Shown one piece after another: positions 25,673 through 35,900 of a stretch of DNA of 64,000 bases (position 1 is the stretch's first letter; every line of letters begins with the position of its first letter). The notes beneath the pieces were generated by a model. The model ran no database searches. It had not been told where the DNA came from and saw nothing but the letters and a program-made list of their open reading frames with translations. A program made the translations under genes and the position numbers. Origin of the DNA: Emticicia sp051209875. GTDB lineage: Bacteria; Bacteroidota; Bacteroidia; Cytophagales; Spirosomataceae. The stretch is taken from contig NZ_JBNTQY010000001.1 in NCBI RefSeq assembly GCF_051209875.1, positions 2,914,001 through 2,978,000 of the forward strand, read 5' to 3'.

Positions 25673-26899
25673 TTACTTTTTAAAAGCCTCTAAAACTCGC
25701 TTAACTACACCATCCATTGCATCAGTTGCCAACCATCTTACAACCATCACAAGTTCATGGTCAGGGTCAATATAAATCATATTAGTACCATTACCTAAAT
25801 GATAAAAAACATTGGCCGAAGCACTTGGCAGTAATTTTTGATTGGTATTCAAAAACCAATTCATATAACCATAAGTTGGTTGAGCAGGCGTTGGTGTCAA
25901 TGCTTGATTGACCCAATTTTCAGATAAAATTTGCTGGTCTTTCCAACGTCCTTTATTAAGTGACAAGAGTCCAAAACGGCCCATATCATAAGCATTGATA
26001 AACATTCCTCCTCCCCAATGTCCTCCACCACTGACTGACTGTACTGCTTGTCCGTCTAAAACAACCCAAGAATTTCGGTAGCCTGTCCATCGCCAAGTAT
26101 TCGATGCACCGATTTTATCCATGATATTTTCTTTCAAAACTTGCGGCAAAGGTTTTCGCCAAACACTCAAAGCTGCTAAAGAGAGAGCATTGACCCTTAC
26201 ATCATTGTATTCATACACACTTCCTTGCTTATTTCTTGCACGATTTAGCCATTGTGAGGCATCTTTATCTGGGCGATCTGCCCAATCAGGTTTTCCCCAA
26301 AGCGTACCTTCCCAATCACTTGTTTGGCGAAGCATGGCATCCCAAGTGATGGTTTTATTATGAGGTGTGTCAAAAAGTCTGAGCATTTCTGATTTTCCAA
26401 AATCATCTGCCGAACGATTTACAGCTTGGCCGTATATTTCAATCGGGGGGATATATGCTGCCACAGTATCTTGCACACTTTTGATAAGGCCTCTATCAAC
26501 TGCTAAACCTACCACACTTGACAAAAAACTTTTGGTGACACTATGGGTAATATCGCAACGAGAAGGCTCACCCCATGACGCAACAATAAAACCTTTATAG
26601 ATTATCAAGCCAGTTGGTTCTCCTCTATCAGCAAAAGGTCCAATTGCCACACCAAATGGTTCTTTCCCAAAAGATTGATAATGCGAAATCTCCATATTTC
26701 TCGGATTTTTCACTTCATTTTCTTTTGCAAAATTGATAGTTTCTTGAATCTTTGTAGGATTTAGCCCCATCTCAGTTGGAGATTTAGTGAGCCAATTATT
26801 AGCAGGAGGGAAATATAACTCTTGTTTATTTTTTTGGGCAAAAACAATATTTACTCCAAAAACAACAATTATAAATTGCTGAAAGAACTTTTTAGACAT
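25673..26899 (-). CDS. Secreted serine hydrolase, class C beta-lactamase-like
   Basis: A 408-residue exported protein with a signal peptide of about 21 residues. It shows the penicillin-binding/class C motifs: S-x-x-K in HSVTKSFLSSVVG, Y-x-N in VYEYNDVRVNAL, and a later YHLGNGTNMIYIDPD in place of the KTG box. Such proteins include esterases and peptidases rather than true beta-lactamases, so an antibiotic-resistance role is not implied. It is the first gene of the NIPSNAP/YdjC run (27-bp gap). Confidence 0.82.
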   Translation of the reverse strand: MSKKFFQQFIIVVFGVNIVFAQKNKQELYFPPANNWLTKSPTEMGLNPTKIQETINFAKENEVKNPRNMEISHYQSFGKEPFGVAIGPFADRGEPTGLIIYKGFIVASWGEPSRCDITHSVTKSFLSSVVGLAVDRGLIKSVQDTVAAYIPPIEIYGQAVNRSADDFGKSEMLRLFDTPHNKTITWDAMLRQTSDWEGTLWGKPDWADRPDKDASQWLNRARNKQGSVYEYNDVRVNALSLAALSVWRKPLPQVLKENIMDKIGASNTWRWTGYRNSWVVLDGQAVQSVSGGGHWGGGMFINAYDMGRFGLLSLNKGRWKDQQILSENWVNQALTPTPAQPTYGYMNWFLNTNQKLLPSASANVFYHLGNGTNMIYIDPDHELVMVVRWLATDAMDGVVKRVLEAFKK

Positions 26900-27000
26900 T
26901 GATTAGTTATATTTATAACGATGAAGAATATTCGTAAAAATAAGGCAATTAAAATAAATTTTGGCCTAAAATGCGATGAATAATTTCAATTACAAGACTT

Positions 27001-27351
27001 ATGACAACAATTGCACTTTATATCATGTCAGCATTTTTTATTTATGCTGGCATTTCCCATTTTACAAAAAAACATTTTTTTGTAAAAGCCATGCCACCAT
27101 ACATTCCATACCATGAAGCTATGGTAGCTTTGAGTGGAATTGCTGAAATTCTTTTAGGTATTGGACTACTATTTGAAGTTACAAAAAACTATGCAGCATG
27201 GGGAATCATACTGCTATTGATAGCTGTTTTTCCAGCAAATATCTATATGGCGACATCAGGTATATTCAAAAAAATACCACAAATTCTACTCTGGTTAAGG
27301 TTGCCTTTACAAATCATTCTAATTTGGTGGGCGTATCTTTATACTAAATGA
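27001..27351 (+). CDS. DoxX-family small membrane protein
   Basis: A 116-residue protein with four hydrophobic helices. The first contains SAFFIYAGISHFTKKHFF and a later loop ALSGIAEILLGIGLLF, both typical of DoxX/DoxD-like proteins. The family has been linked to thiosulfate oxidation and redox membrane complexes, but no partner is adjacent, so the function is open. It is divergent from the serine hydrolase gene. Confidence 0.75.
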   Translation: MTTIALYIMSAFFIYAGISHFTKKHFFVKAMPPYIPYHEAMVALSGIAEILLGIGLLFEVTKNYAAWGIILLLIAVFPANIYMATSGIFKKIPQILLWLRLPLQIILIWWAYLYTK

Positions 27352-27356
27352 TTTGC

Positions 27357-27379
27357 AGAACAATTTGGAAAATCGTTCT
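27357..27379. terminator. Bidirectional terminator between convergent genes
   Basis: AGAACAATTT and AAATCGTTCT form a 10-bp stem (one G-U pair) around GGA, between the DoxX stop and the PfkB stop. Confidence 0.55.
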
Positions 27380-27384
27380 ACTTA

Positions 27385-28272
27385 TTAATTCATTAAACTT
27401 AAAATATCTTCTTCTCGAATAATCGGTGTTGCACCTTTTTGGGTAGCCACAAAAGCCCCAACTGCACAAGCAAACGCCAAAGCTTGACTCGGCGAAGCAC
27501 CATTCAACCGCTTTGTAATAAATGATGCTAAAAATGAATCTCCACTACCAATCGTATCATTCACAACTACTTTAAAGCCTTTGTGTTCAGAAAATTCGTT
27601 ATTTTCATCCATAAAAAAAGCTCCATTTCCACCTCTTGTAACTATGATACCTTTGAGATTATATAAGTTTTTAAGATATGTTGCATTACTTAGTTCATCA
27701 CCAGATTGTCCATACCAAGTGCAAATCATTTCCAATTCTTCATCATTGACTTTTACAATATCAGCAATTGTAAAAAGTTCTTTTGCCAATTCGAGCGAAT
27801 AGAAAGGTTTTCTTAAATTAATATCCAAGATACGAAGTTTTGCTAATGATTGAAGTTGAAAAAGCGTGTTTTTAGAGACCTCATTTCTAAGTGCTAAACT
27901 ACCAAAAACAAAAGCATCAGCCTCTTGTACAGCTTTTTGAGCAATATCAGTTAACTCAATAAAATCCCAAGCAACAGGTTGAATAATTGTGTAGGAGGGA
28001 CTTCCTTTTTCATCTAAAGTAACCTCAACAATCCCAGTTTGATAATCATTAGATGTTTGAATATTATCAATTGCTAAATTTCTACTTGAGAGAAAATCCT
28101 TAATACCTTCTCCTAATTCATCATTTCCTACGGCACTAATTATACTGGCATTTAAGCCTAATTGATTAGCATGAACTGCCACATTCATTGGAGCTCCGCC
28201 TGCTATTTTTCCACTTGGAAGCAAGTCCCAAAGAACTTCTCCGAAACAAACTATTTTTTTATTTGACATCAT
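27385..28272 (-). CDS. PfkB-family carbohydrate kinase, probable fructokinase
   Basis: A 295-residue ribokinase-family sugar kinase. The N-terminal CFGEVLWDLLPSGKIAGGAPMNVAVH resembles fructokinases. The C-terminal NDTIGSGDSFLASFI holds the catalytic Asp and the anion hole. Position right after a GH32 gene in the same direction (63-bp gap) supports phosphorylation of fructose released from sucrose or fructans. Two adjacent ATGs (28272 and 28269) could be the start. Confidence 0.85.
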   Translation of the reverse strand: MMSNKKIVCFGEVLWDLLPSGKIAGGAPMNVAVHANQLGLNASIISAVGNDELGEGIKDFLSSRNLAIDNIQTSNDYQTGIVEVTLDEKGSPSYTIIQPVAWDFIELTDIAQKAVQEADAFVFGSLALRNEVSKNTLFQLQSLAKLRILDINLRKPFYSLELAKELFTIADIVKVNDEELEMICTWYGQSGDELSNATYLKNLYNLKGIIVTRGGNGAFFMDENNEFSEHKGFKVVVNDTIGSGDSFLASFITKRLNGASPSQALAFACAVGAFVATQKGATPIIREEDILSLMN

Positions 28273-28335
28273 TTTGAAATTGAATTCTTACTAATAATTT
28301 ACCTTCACAAAAAAACTTCTTAATTATTCAATTAA

Positions 28336-29871
28336 TTATTTTTTCCAAATAGATTTGAGTGGATAAACTGCTCCTGAAATTAGTTCAGCATTTCCACCAT
28401 TACTATAAACTTCCAAGCGAGTATAATCTTCATTTGGAAAAAACAAGTCTGTAAGAGCAATACTGCCTCCATTAACAAAAACCTCTATCGAAGAATTATC
28501 AATTAATGCTTTGATAGTCAATGTTTTAGAGTCAGTAAAAGGAGCAAAATGTTTTTTTGCAAATTTTGTAGAAAAATCAGATTTTCCCGCATTGATTCTG
28601 TCGATAAAGACTTGTTTGCTTGCTTTATCATAGCCAAAAACCAGTTTTTCATTTTTTGAATTTGATAAAACAAATCCTAATTCTGAAGCTGTTGAAGCAC
28701 TTAAATCAAAAGATAAATCTAATTCTTTCAATATTGATTTATCATCAATTAATGTACTTTTTGTAATGGTTTGTTTGGAAATTTCTGTTTTCGAAAGCCT
28801 TAATTTTTCGAGTTGATGAACAGGCATTTGAGCCAAACGATAGCCTTCAGGTGTCTGAATCAACGTTAATTTTCTAGGGACAGTCATGGCACTTCGCCAA
28901 GTTGAGGTAGGGACTTTAGTAGCATAATCGTCCCAATTTGACATCCAGCCAATAAAAAGCTTTTCATTGTTGGGGGCGTTGAAATAGGTTACTCCAGCGT
29001 AGTTATCCGCACCATAATCTAACCAGAGTTTTGTTTCAGGTGTATTATCATTTGTAAAAGTTTTTCCATCAAAATTACCCACAAAATATTGCGTTCCAGA
29101 GCCTCCATTGATAGCCCCTCGTCCAATATTTTGAATCAAAACCCATTTTTCAATACCTTCTTTCGTTTTAAATGAAATCATATCTGGACATTCCCAAACT
29201 CCATCATTTACACTTTCTTGGATACCAAATGCTCCTGTTTTTTCCCAATCTTTTAAATTAGAAGAAGTAAAAATTTCTAATTGCTTACCTACTGCCAAAG
29301 GCATTACCCAATGTTTGGTAGGTTCATGCCAAAATACTTTGGGATCACGGAAATCAGCATCACCTTTGTTGGGTAAAACTGGATTTTTGGCGTATTTCGT
29401 CCATGTGCGGCCTTTGTCCAAACTATAAGCAATTCCTTGTGATTCTCTATCTTTTCGTCCAGCTTTTTCTTTTACCATATCATGAATAGTAAAAATTGCA
29501 ACCAAAGGTTTTTCTTTTCCAGTCTGAAAACCGGTGGTATTATTTTCATCAACTACGATACTTCCCGAAAAAATATAACCCAGTGAATCGGGATATAGTG
29601 CAATCGGTAAATGTTCCCAAGAAGTCAAATCTTTGCTTACTGCATGTCCCCAGTGCATAGGGCCCCAAACAGTGCTATCTGGATAAAATTGATAGAACAA
29701 ATGATATTCACCTTCGTAGTAAACAAGTCCATTAGGGTCATTCATCCAACCTTTTTCTGGTGAAAAATGAAATTGTGGGCGATGCTGTTCCTGGTAATAG
29801 GTATTTGTATCTGTTTTCTGATTGCATGAAAAGCAAATCATAGCCAGAAGAGCTAAAAGTGTAGGTTTCAT
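28336..29871 (-). CDS. GH32 fructan/sucrose hydrolase (lipoprotein)
   Basis: A 511-residue glycoside hydrolase family 32 enzyme (levanase, inulinase or invertase). The five-blade propeller motifs are present: WMNDPNG with nucleophile Asp45, FRDPKVF with the transition-state Asp, and ECPDM with the acid/base Glu. A C-terminal beta-sandwich follows, including SIEVFVNGG. An N-terminal signal with Cys16 (MICFSC) suggests a lipoprotein, so it acts in the periplasm or at the cell surface. Fructose would feed the kinase downstream. Endo versus exo activity cannot be judged. Confidence 0.92.
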   Translation of the reverse strand: MKPTLLALLAMICFSCNQKTDTNTYYQEQHRPQFHFSPEKGWMNDPNGLVYYEGEYHLFYQFYPDSTVWGPMHWGHAVSKDLTSWEHLPIALYPDSLGYIFSGSIVVDENNTTGFQTGKEKPLVAIFTIHDMVKEKAGRKDRESQGIAYSLDKGRTWTKYAKNPVLPNKGDADFRDPKVFWHEPTKHWVMPLAVGKQLEIFTSSNLKDWEKTGAFGIQESVNDGVWECPDMISFKTKEGIEKWVLIQNIGRGAINGGSGTQYFVGNFDGKTFTNDNTPETKLWLDYGADNYAGVTYFNAPNNEKLFIGWMSNWDDYATKVPTSTWRSAMTVPRKLTLIQTPEGYRLAQMPVHQLEKLRLSKTEISKQTITKSTLIDDKSILKELDLSFDLSASTASELGFVLSNSKNEKLVFGYDKASKQVFIDRINAGKSDFSTKFAKKHFAPFTDSKTLTIKALIDNSSIEVFVNGGSIALTDLFFPNEDYTRLEVYSNGGNAELISGAVYPLKSIWKK

Positions 29872-29946
29872 AGGTTAAGGTTATAAAGTATTAAAATCAT
29901 GTGCAATTAACAAAAAAAAATGAAAACCTGTTAGATTATACTTTCC

Positions 29947-32763
29947 TTAAATTTCGCTCATCAACCATTCAACCAAATTTTCCTCAGGTTCTAAATTTAA
30001 CTTTTTTCTAAGACGGTATCGTTTCAATTCAACACTTCGATAGGTAATATTCAATAATTGAGCAATTTCTTTTGATGAAAGATTCATGCGTAAATAGGCC
30101 GAAAGTTTTAAGTCACCAGGCGATAAATCAGGAAATCTTTCCAAAAGTATTTTAAAAAACGCTTCATGAACTCGATTGAAATTTTGCTCAAAAACTTGCC
30201 AATCTTGTCCTGATGCGATATTATTATCTATTAATTTAATGATTTGATGAAGTGAACCTGCTTTTGTTTGTATTTCTATTTGTTGGCTTTCATACTTTAA
30301 TTTTTGCAAAAGCTCATTCTTTTTGATCAGTTGCATCGTAGAATTGGCCAACTCTTCTGATTTTCTTATCACATCTTTTTCTAATTGCTCATTTCTCAAA
30401 CGAATAATTTCTTGCTTACTTTTTTCTTCTTGCTTTTTCAATTCTTCTTCTTTTTGAAGCACCAATTTTAAATTTTTATCATTGATTTTTTTTATATGAC
30501 TGAGATAAAAATAATAATAGACACTTAAAGCCAAAATTAAGTAAAATAGTTTGCTCCAAATATTCCAATACCACGGGTCTTTTATGGTGAATTTTAGGGT
30601 CGCTTCTTCATTTGATGTATTTGTTCTCAAATGAAGAATGTAAGTTCCTGATGGCAGATTATTAAACTCTTTTTCATAATTTTCTGTAAAATCAGACCAA
30701 TGAGACATATTATTTTCGAGTAGAAAACTAAACTTTACCGACGAAGAATAGTCAGTCGAACTAAATGTAAAATGAATGGTATTTTGATTATGTTTAAAAT
30801 AGAAGTTTTCTTTTGTACTGTTTCCAGTAAAATACCTGTTCAATAAAGAAAACCCATCAACTTTTAAGCTTCTAATAATTGGCTTCTTTCCTTTTAATCC
30901 AAGAAGTTTAGCAATGTCTTTTTTTTCTAAAACAGAAAATCCATTCTCTTTACAAAAGAAAAAAGTAGAATCAAATTGAAGCAAATTTTCGTAATCATTG
31001 ACCCAAGAAGATTTTTTTAAAGGCAATTCCAACCATTTATTTTTAGAGACAATTTTCCCAAAAGAACCATTTTTTTTCAAAAACCATTGCTCATTATGAT
31101 CAAAAGAAAATATTTTCTGAAAATCATCATTCCCTTCGAGATATATTTTCTTTTCAAACACTTTCTTCAATTCATTGTATTCCATGATTCCTTTATCAGT
31201 GGTTAATACAATTTTCCCTCGAATTTTTGTGAGATTGATCGGCACAAAATCCAAATTAACTTTAATTTGTGCATCAATTTTTTTTAAATCAGAGGAAAGT
31301 TTCAAAAGAAAAATACCATTATTTAAGGTATTTACAAAAACTTCACCGGCTTTCACTTCTTCAATCTGTTTGACAGGGTTAGAAAAATCATCAATTTTAT
31401 GCGAGAAAACCCATTCGCCATCAGTATTTTTTTTATAAAAACACAGCTTGGTATAAGTACCTTGAATTAAGTATTTCCCATCTAAATATTTTAGTGGTTT
31501 GATAACCAAACCTCCTGTGATAGTTGAAATTGGTTTCGCTTTAAGATTATCAATCTGAAATGTTCCATTATTGTGACCACAAAACAAATGATTATCAATC
31601 ACTTCTAAATCCCATGTTTGATTTTGAGTATTGGGAATAAGTGTAAATTTTCGTATTGGGGAATCCAATGAGGTATAAAAAACACCATGATTTGTTGCTA
31701 AATAGAGCTGTTTTTGGAAAATTGCTGCATCGAAAACAGTTCCTAATTCTCCCTCAATATCATCAAAATACTTGAAATTAGAACTTAATGCTAACATGGA
31801 AATGCCTTTATCCAAACCAATCCAAACATTTCCAGTTTTATCATTTTGAAGTGACAAAACTGTATTATTTTGTAACCCACTTTTTTGGTTGAAATTATTC
31901 AAAATTTCGCCTTGTGGATTGGTCAAAATAACTCCATTTAAAATAGTACCAAAAACATAATTTCCATTTTTGAGTCGAATCCCAGCATTCAATTGATTTT
32001 GTTGAAGAAACTTTTGTGTTTCGTTATTCAAAATAGAAAAATCCTTTCCATCAAATTTATATAAACCTCGATTTGTACCAATCAAGAATTCATCTTTTTT
32101 ATTAGTTGGCAAAATTGTATGAACTGCTTCATTTTTTAAGAATTCGCTTTTAGGTATTAGTGTAAATTGTTCATTTTTTAATTCAAAGAGACCTTTATCC
32201 AAAACTTCTAAAAAATAATGTCCATTAACTTCAAACACAAAAAGCACATTTCCTGGTGTCTTAATTTGTTTTACTTTGTTATTTTGATACAAATAAATAT
32301 AAGCAAATGATTGAAATAAAACGCCATCAGGGGTTTCGATAATGTGCCAAATCTCTTCTTGGTTAAATATTTTATCTTCGATTTTTGATTTCAGTGAATA
32401 ATAGATGAGCTCGCCTTGTTGATTATTTTCCCAATAACCAAACTCGCCAAAAGCTCCAGTAAAAACTCTCCCTTTTTTATCACAAATGACTGAACGGACA
32501 ATTTGCTTGGCAGGCAATTCATAGGTAGTCCATTGAGTACCATCGTATTCGATTAGGCCTTTTGAATTTGCAAAATAGAGGAACTGTGTTTTGGAACTCT
32601 GTGCAATTCCCCAATTTTGTCTATGTGCTCTATAGGTTTGAGGTGAGTAATTAAACAAATCAGGTTGACATAAATCGACCAAACGCTGAGCAAAGGGCTG
32701 AGTTGAAAGTAGCGTTAATAGCAAAATAGTAAAAACATCTATTTTATTTTTCCTGTGGCACAT
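29947..32763 (-). CDS. SusR-like transmembrane regulator (propeller, Y_Y_Y, LuxR-type HTH)
   Basis: A 938-residue one-component sensor/regulator. It has a signal peptide (to about residue 26), a large periplasmic region of two-component-regulator propeller repeats (LIGTNRGLYKFDGK, VWIGLDKGISML) and a triple-tyrosine (Y_Y_Y) domain near the membrane. One transmembrane helix (LFYLILALSVYYYFYLSH), a long Glu/Lys coiled coil and a C-terminal HTH (LNITYRSVELKRYRLRKKL) follow. There is no kinase domain. The architecture is that of SusR-type sensors that bind oligosaccharide and activate a polysaccharide locus. It is divergent from susC. The start is the ATG at 32763, which gives a clean signal peptide. 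Confidence 0.88.
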   Translation of the reverse strand: MCHRKNKIDVFTILLLTLLSTQPFAQRLVDLCQPDLFNYSPQTYRAHRQNWGIAQSSKTQFLYFANSKGLIEYDGTQWTTYELPAKQIVRSVICDKKGRVFTGAFGEFGYWENNQQGELIYYSLKSKIEDKIFNQEEIWHIIETPDGVLFQSFAYIYLYQNNKVKQIKTPGNVLFVFEVNGHYFLEVLDKGLFELKNEQFTLIPKSEFLKNEAVHTILPTNKKDEFLIGTNRGLYKFDGKDFSILNNETQKFLQQNQLNAGIRLKNGNYVFGTILNGVILTNPQGEILNNFNQKSGLQNNTVLSLQNDKTGNVWIGLDKGISMLALSSNFKYFDDIEGELGTVFDAAIFQKQLYLATNHGVFYTSLDSPIRKFTLIPNTQNQTWDLEVIDNHLFCGHNNGTFQIDNLKAKPISTITGGLVIKPLKYLDGKYLIQGTYTKLCFYKKNTDGEWVFSHKIDDFSNPVKQIEEVKAGEVFVNTLNNGIFLLKLSSDLKKIDAQIKVNLDFVPINLTKIRGKIVLTTDKGIMEYNELKKVFEKKIYLEGNDDFQKIFSFDHNEQWFLKKNGSFGKIVSKNKWLELPLKKSSWVNDYENLLQFDSTFFFCKENGFSVLEKKDIAKLLGLKGKKPIIRSLKVDGFSLLNRYFTGNSTKENFYFKHNQNTIHFTFSSTDYSSSVKFSFLLENNMSHWSDFTENYEKEFNNLPSGTYILHLRTNTSNEEATLKFTIKDPWYWNIWSKLFYLILALSVYYYFYLSHIKKINDKNLKLVLQKEEELKKQEEKSKQEIIRLRNEQLEKDVIRKSEELANSTMQLIKKNELLQKLKYESQQIEIQTKAGSLHQIIKLIDNNIASGQDWQVFEQNFNRVHEAFFKILLERFPDLSPGDLKLSAYLRMNLSSKEIAQLLNITYRSVELKRYRLRKKLNLEPEENLVEWLMSEI

Positions 32764-32827
32764 TTTGGTAGCACAATTTTTAGAGTGATGTGGTAAAAAT
32801 ATCAAAAAAGCCTAAAATTCAATCAAA

Positions 32828-32847
32828 TGATGTAGTATTGATGTAGT
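32828..32847. promoter_or_regulatory. Tandem TGATGTAGT direct repeat, candidate activator site
   Basis: Two exact copies of TGATGTAGT begin at 32828 and 32839, an 11-bp period that places them on one face of the helix. They lie in the 216-bp divergent region between the SusR-like regulator and susC, about 32 bp upstream of a candidate -7 box, a position typical of activator sites. Confidence 0.5.
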
Positions 32848-32878
32848 CTGTTTTTAGGATTTCATTTTCAAACAGCTG

Positions 32879-32885
32879 TACTTTG
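32879..32885 (+). promoter_or_regulatory. Candidate -7 box of the susC promoter
   Basis: TACTTTG, then C, resembles the Bacteroidota -7 consensus with a one-base spacer. It lies 94 bp before the susC ATG. No clear -33 box is seen, as expected for an activator-dependent promoter. Confidence 0.3.
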
Positions 32886-32979
32886 CAACCAATAAGTTCA
32901 ACTATTTCTTAGATTATTTCTATAAATCTAATTATTAAATTTTATAAATCCTACCAAAATATAAAACAACATTTCACCT

Positions 32980-35900
32980 ATGAAAAAAAAACATTCATTC
33001 ACTACATCTAAAATTCTTCTTGGATTTTTTCTATTACTGATTAGTGCTAAGGTGACCTTTGCTCAAAATAAAATATCAGGAAAAATTTTAGATAATAAAA
33101 CCAAAGAAGGTATTCCTGGGGCTTCCATTAGAATAAAGAATACCAATACTGGTACCGTAAGTGATTTTGAAGGAAATTTTACAATTGCAATATCTGTGAA
33201 TGCTGTACTTCAAATATCCTACATTGGCTACACAACAAAAGAAATTATTATAAAGAATCAGAACGATCTGACAATTAATCTTGAAGAAGCAAGCAATGAT
33301 TTAGAACAAGTAGTGGTGGTGGGCTACGGTTCACAACGAAAAGTGGATGTCACTGGTGCAACTTCAAGTGTAAAAGGTGAGGATTTGGTAAAACAGCCAG
33401 TAATGACACCAACGCAAGCAATTCAAGGAAAAGTTGCTGGAGTGCAAATCATTAGCAGTGGACGTCCAGGAAGTTCTCCCAATATTCGGATTCGTGGTAC
33501 CGGAACTGCATTGGCGGGTACAGCAACATTATTTGTTGTTGATGGTGTTTTAACAGACGATATTAGCAATATCAACACTTCAGATATTACTAACGTTGAT
33601 ATTTTGAAAGACGCTTCATCTACGGCAATTTATGGAGCAAGGGGAGCTAATGGTGTTGTAATCATCACAACGAAAAAAGGTATTTCGGGTAAAATGGTTG
33701 TCAATTATAATACGACTATTGGTGTCCGTTCAGTAGCAAATTTAGTTAAAATGGCAAATGCCTCAGAATATGCCAACTATGTAAGTGCTGCCAGTGGGCA
33801 AGTCGTTAAAGCAGGTGATATTTCTACTAATTGGTATAATCAAATCTTAAGGAATGCTTTCATGCAAAACCATAATCTATCTATTGCAGGTGGTTCTGAT
33901 AAGGCTAAGCATTATTTAAGTTTGGGTTATTTGGGAGATGAAGGAATTGTCATAAAAAATAATTTCAAACGATTCACTGCCCGTCTGAATAATGATTTTG
34001 TTTTACATGAAAAACTTAAAGTTGGAATTTCTTCCTCATTTGCTAATAGTCGTGACCAAAATGTAAATTTGGGCACTGCGTATAATAACGCCTACCGGGC
34101 AGCCCCAATCATTGGAGCAGTGAAAGATGGAAAATATGGTAATACTTCACTCTATCAAAACGTAGGTAATGCTGTTTTGGACATCAATAATAATGATGAT
34201 TATGCAGTAACCAATCGCTTACAATCTTCGGCATATCTTGAGTTTAATCCTATCAAGTCCATTGCATTTCGTAGTAGTATTGGGGGAGATTTAAATTTCA
34301 GAAATAGTCGATTGTATAATTATCAATTCAATAATGACCTTACAACATTTATTGATGCTGGTGGGAATCAACGAAATCCAAATAGTAATTTAAGTACTTC
34401 CACTCAAAATTTTTTCCGTTGGGTTTGGGACAATACTATTACATACAGCAAGCAAATTGAGAAACATTCATTCAATTTGATGGTCGGAACAACAGCCGAA
34501 GCTTATATGATGAGTTCGTTTTCAGCTTTTAGAAAAGATGTTCCTGCTGCAAAAAATCTTTGGTATATCAATACTGGAAATGCCAATACATCAACCAATT
34601 CAGGTGAGGGAGACAAATGGTCAAGAAATTCATATATCAGTCGTTTGAATTATAATTTTAATGATAAATACCTATTTACTGCCACCATGCGTGCCGATGG
34701 AAGCTCAAGATTTCCTACAGCCAATCGCTGGGGAATATTCCCTTCCTTTGGTGCAGGTTGGGTTTTGACGAATGAAAATTTCTTAAAAAATCAGACGATT
34801 TTCCAAACAATCAAACTTCGTGCAAGTTGGGGCCGTGTTGGAAATGATAGAATTGATTCGGATGGCTATATCGTAACAGTTGAGCCAAATTTAGCTTATG
34901 CTTTTGGCGGTGGAACAGCTACGTTAGGCTCAGCCATCACACAAATCAAAGACCCTAACTTAAAATGGGAAACAACCGAAGAAGCCGATTTAGGTCTAGA
35001 ATTTAGTGCCATGAATGGCAAACTTCAAGGAGAATTGGGTTTTTATGATAAAAAATCTAAAGATTTATTAATCAATGTTAAAGTTCCATCTGTTACAGGG
35101 GATAAAGATGGAGTAGTGTTAACTAACGCAGCTTCAATTAGAAATACTGGTTTTGAATCAGCATTGACATGGAGAGATAAAATTAATGAAAAACTATCCT
35201 ATCGCATTGGTGGCAATATTACTTTCAATAAAAACTCAGTCATTGGATTAAATGGTGGACAACCCATTATTGATGGTGGTATTGGTGCTGCTCAGCAATA
35301 TACAACAAAAACAGATAACGGGCAGCCTGTTGGGAGTTTCTATGTATTGCAAGTATTAGGTGTTTTTCAAACTGATGACGAAGTAGCTGCTTACAAAAAC
35401 ACATCAGGACAGGTAATTCAGCCAAGTGCCTCGGCTGGAGATTTCAAATACCAAGATACCAATGGAGATGGAAAAATTGATGATGCAGACCGTGTATTTG
35501 CTGGGTCATATCAACCAAAAGCTTATTTTGGTTTAAATCTTGGCTTTAGTTACCAAAGTTTTGATATTGGGGTTGATGCTTACGGAAATATCGGCAATAA
35601 AGTTTATAATGGAAAAAAAGCATTTCGTCAGGCTCTATTAGACAATGTTGAATCTTCGATGGCATATAACCGTTGGTCTCGCGGAAGTGGGATAAATAAC
35701 GAACCAAGTGCCAATGCTGGAAATCTTCCTGCATCTACCTATTTTATTGAATCTGGAAATTTCATTCGTATTAATAATATATCGTTAGGTTATAATATTT
35801 CTCCTGATTTATTAAAAAAAGTAAAACTCGCTTCTGCAAGGGTTTATGTAACAGCTCAAAATTATTTCACTTTTAAAAAATACACAGGTTTTACACCTGA

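Noticed and set aside
25673..26899. Beta-lactamase resistance gene
   Set aside because: The S-x-x-K and Y-x-N motifs belong to a broad esterase/peptidase family; the context is sugar metabolism and the KTG box is not evident.
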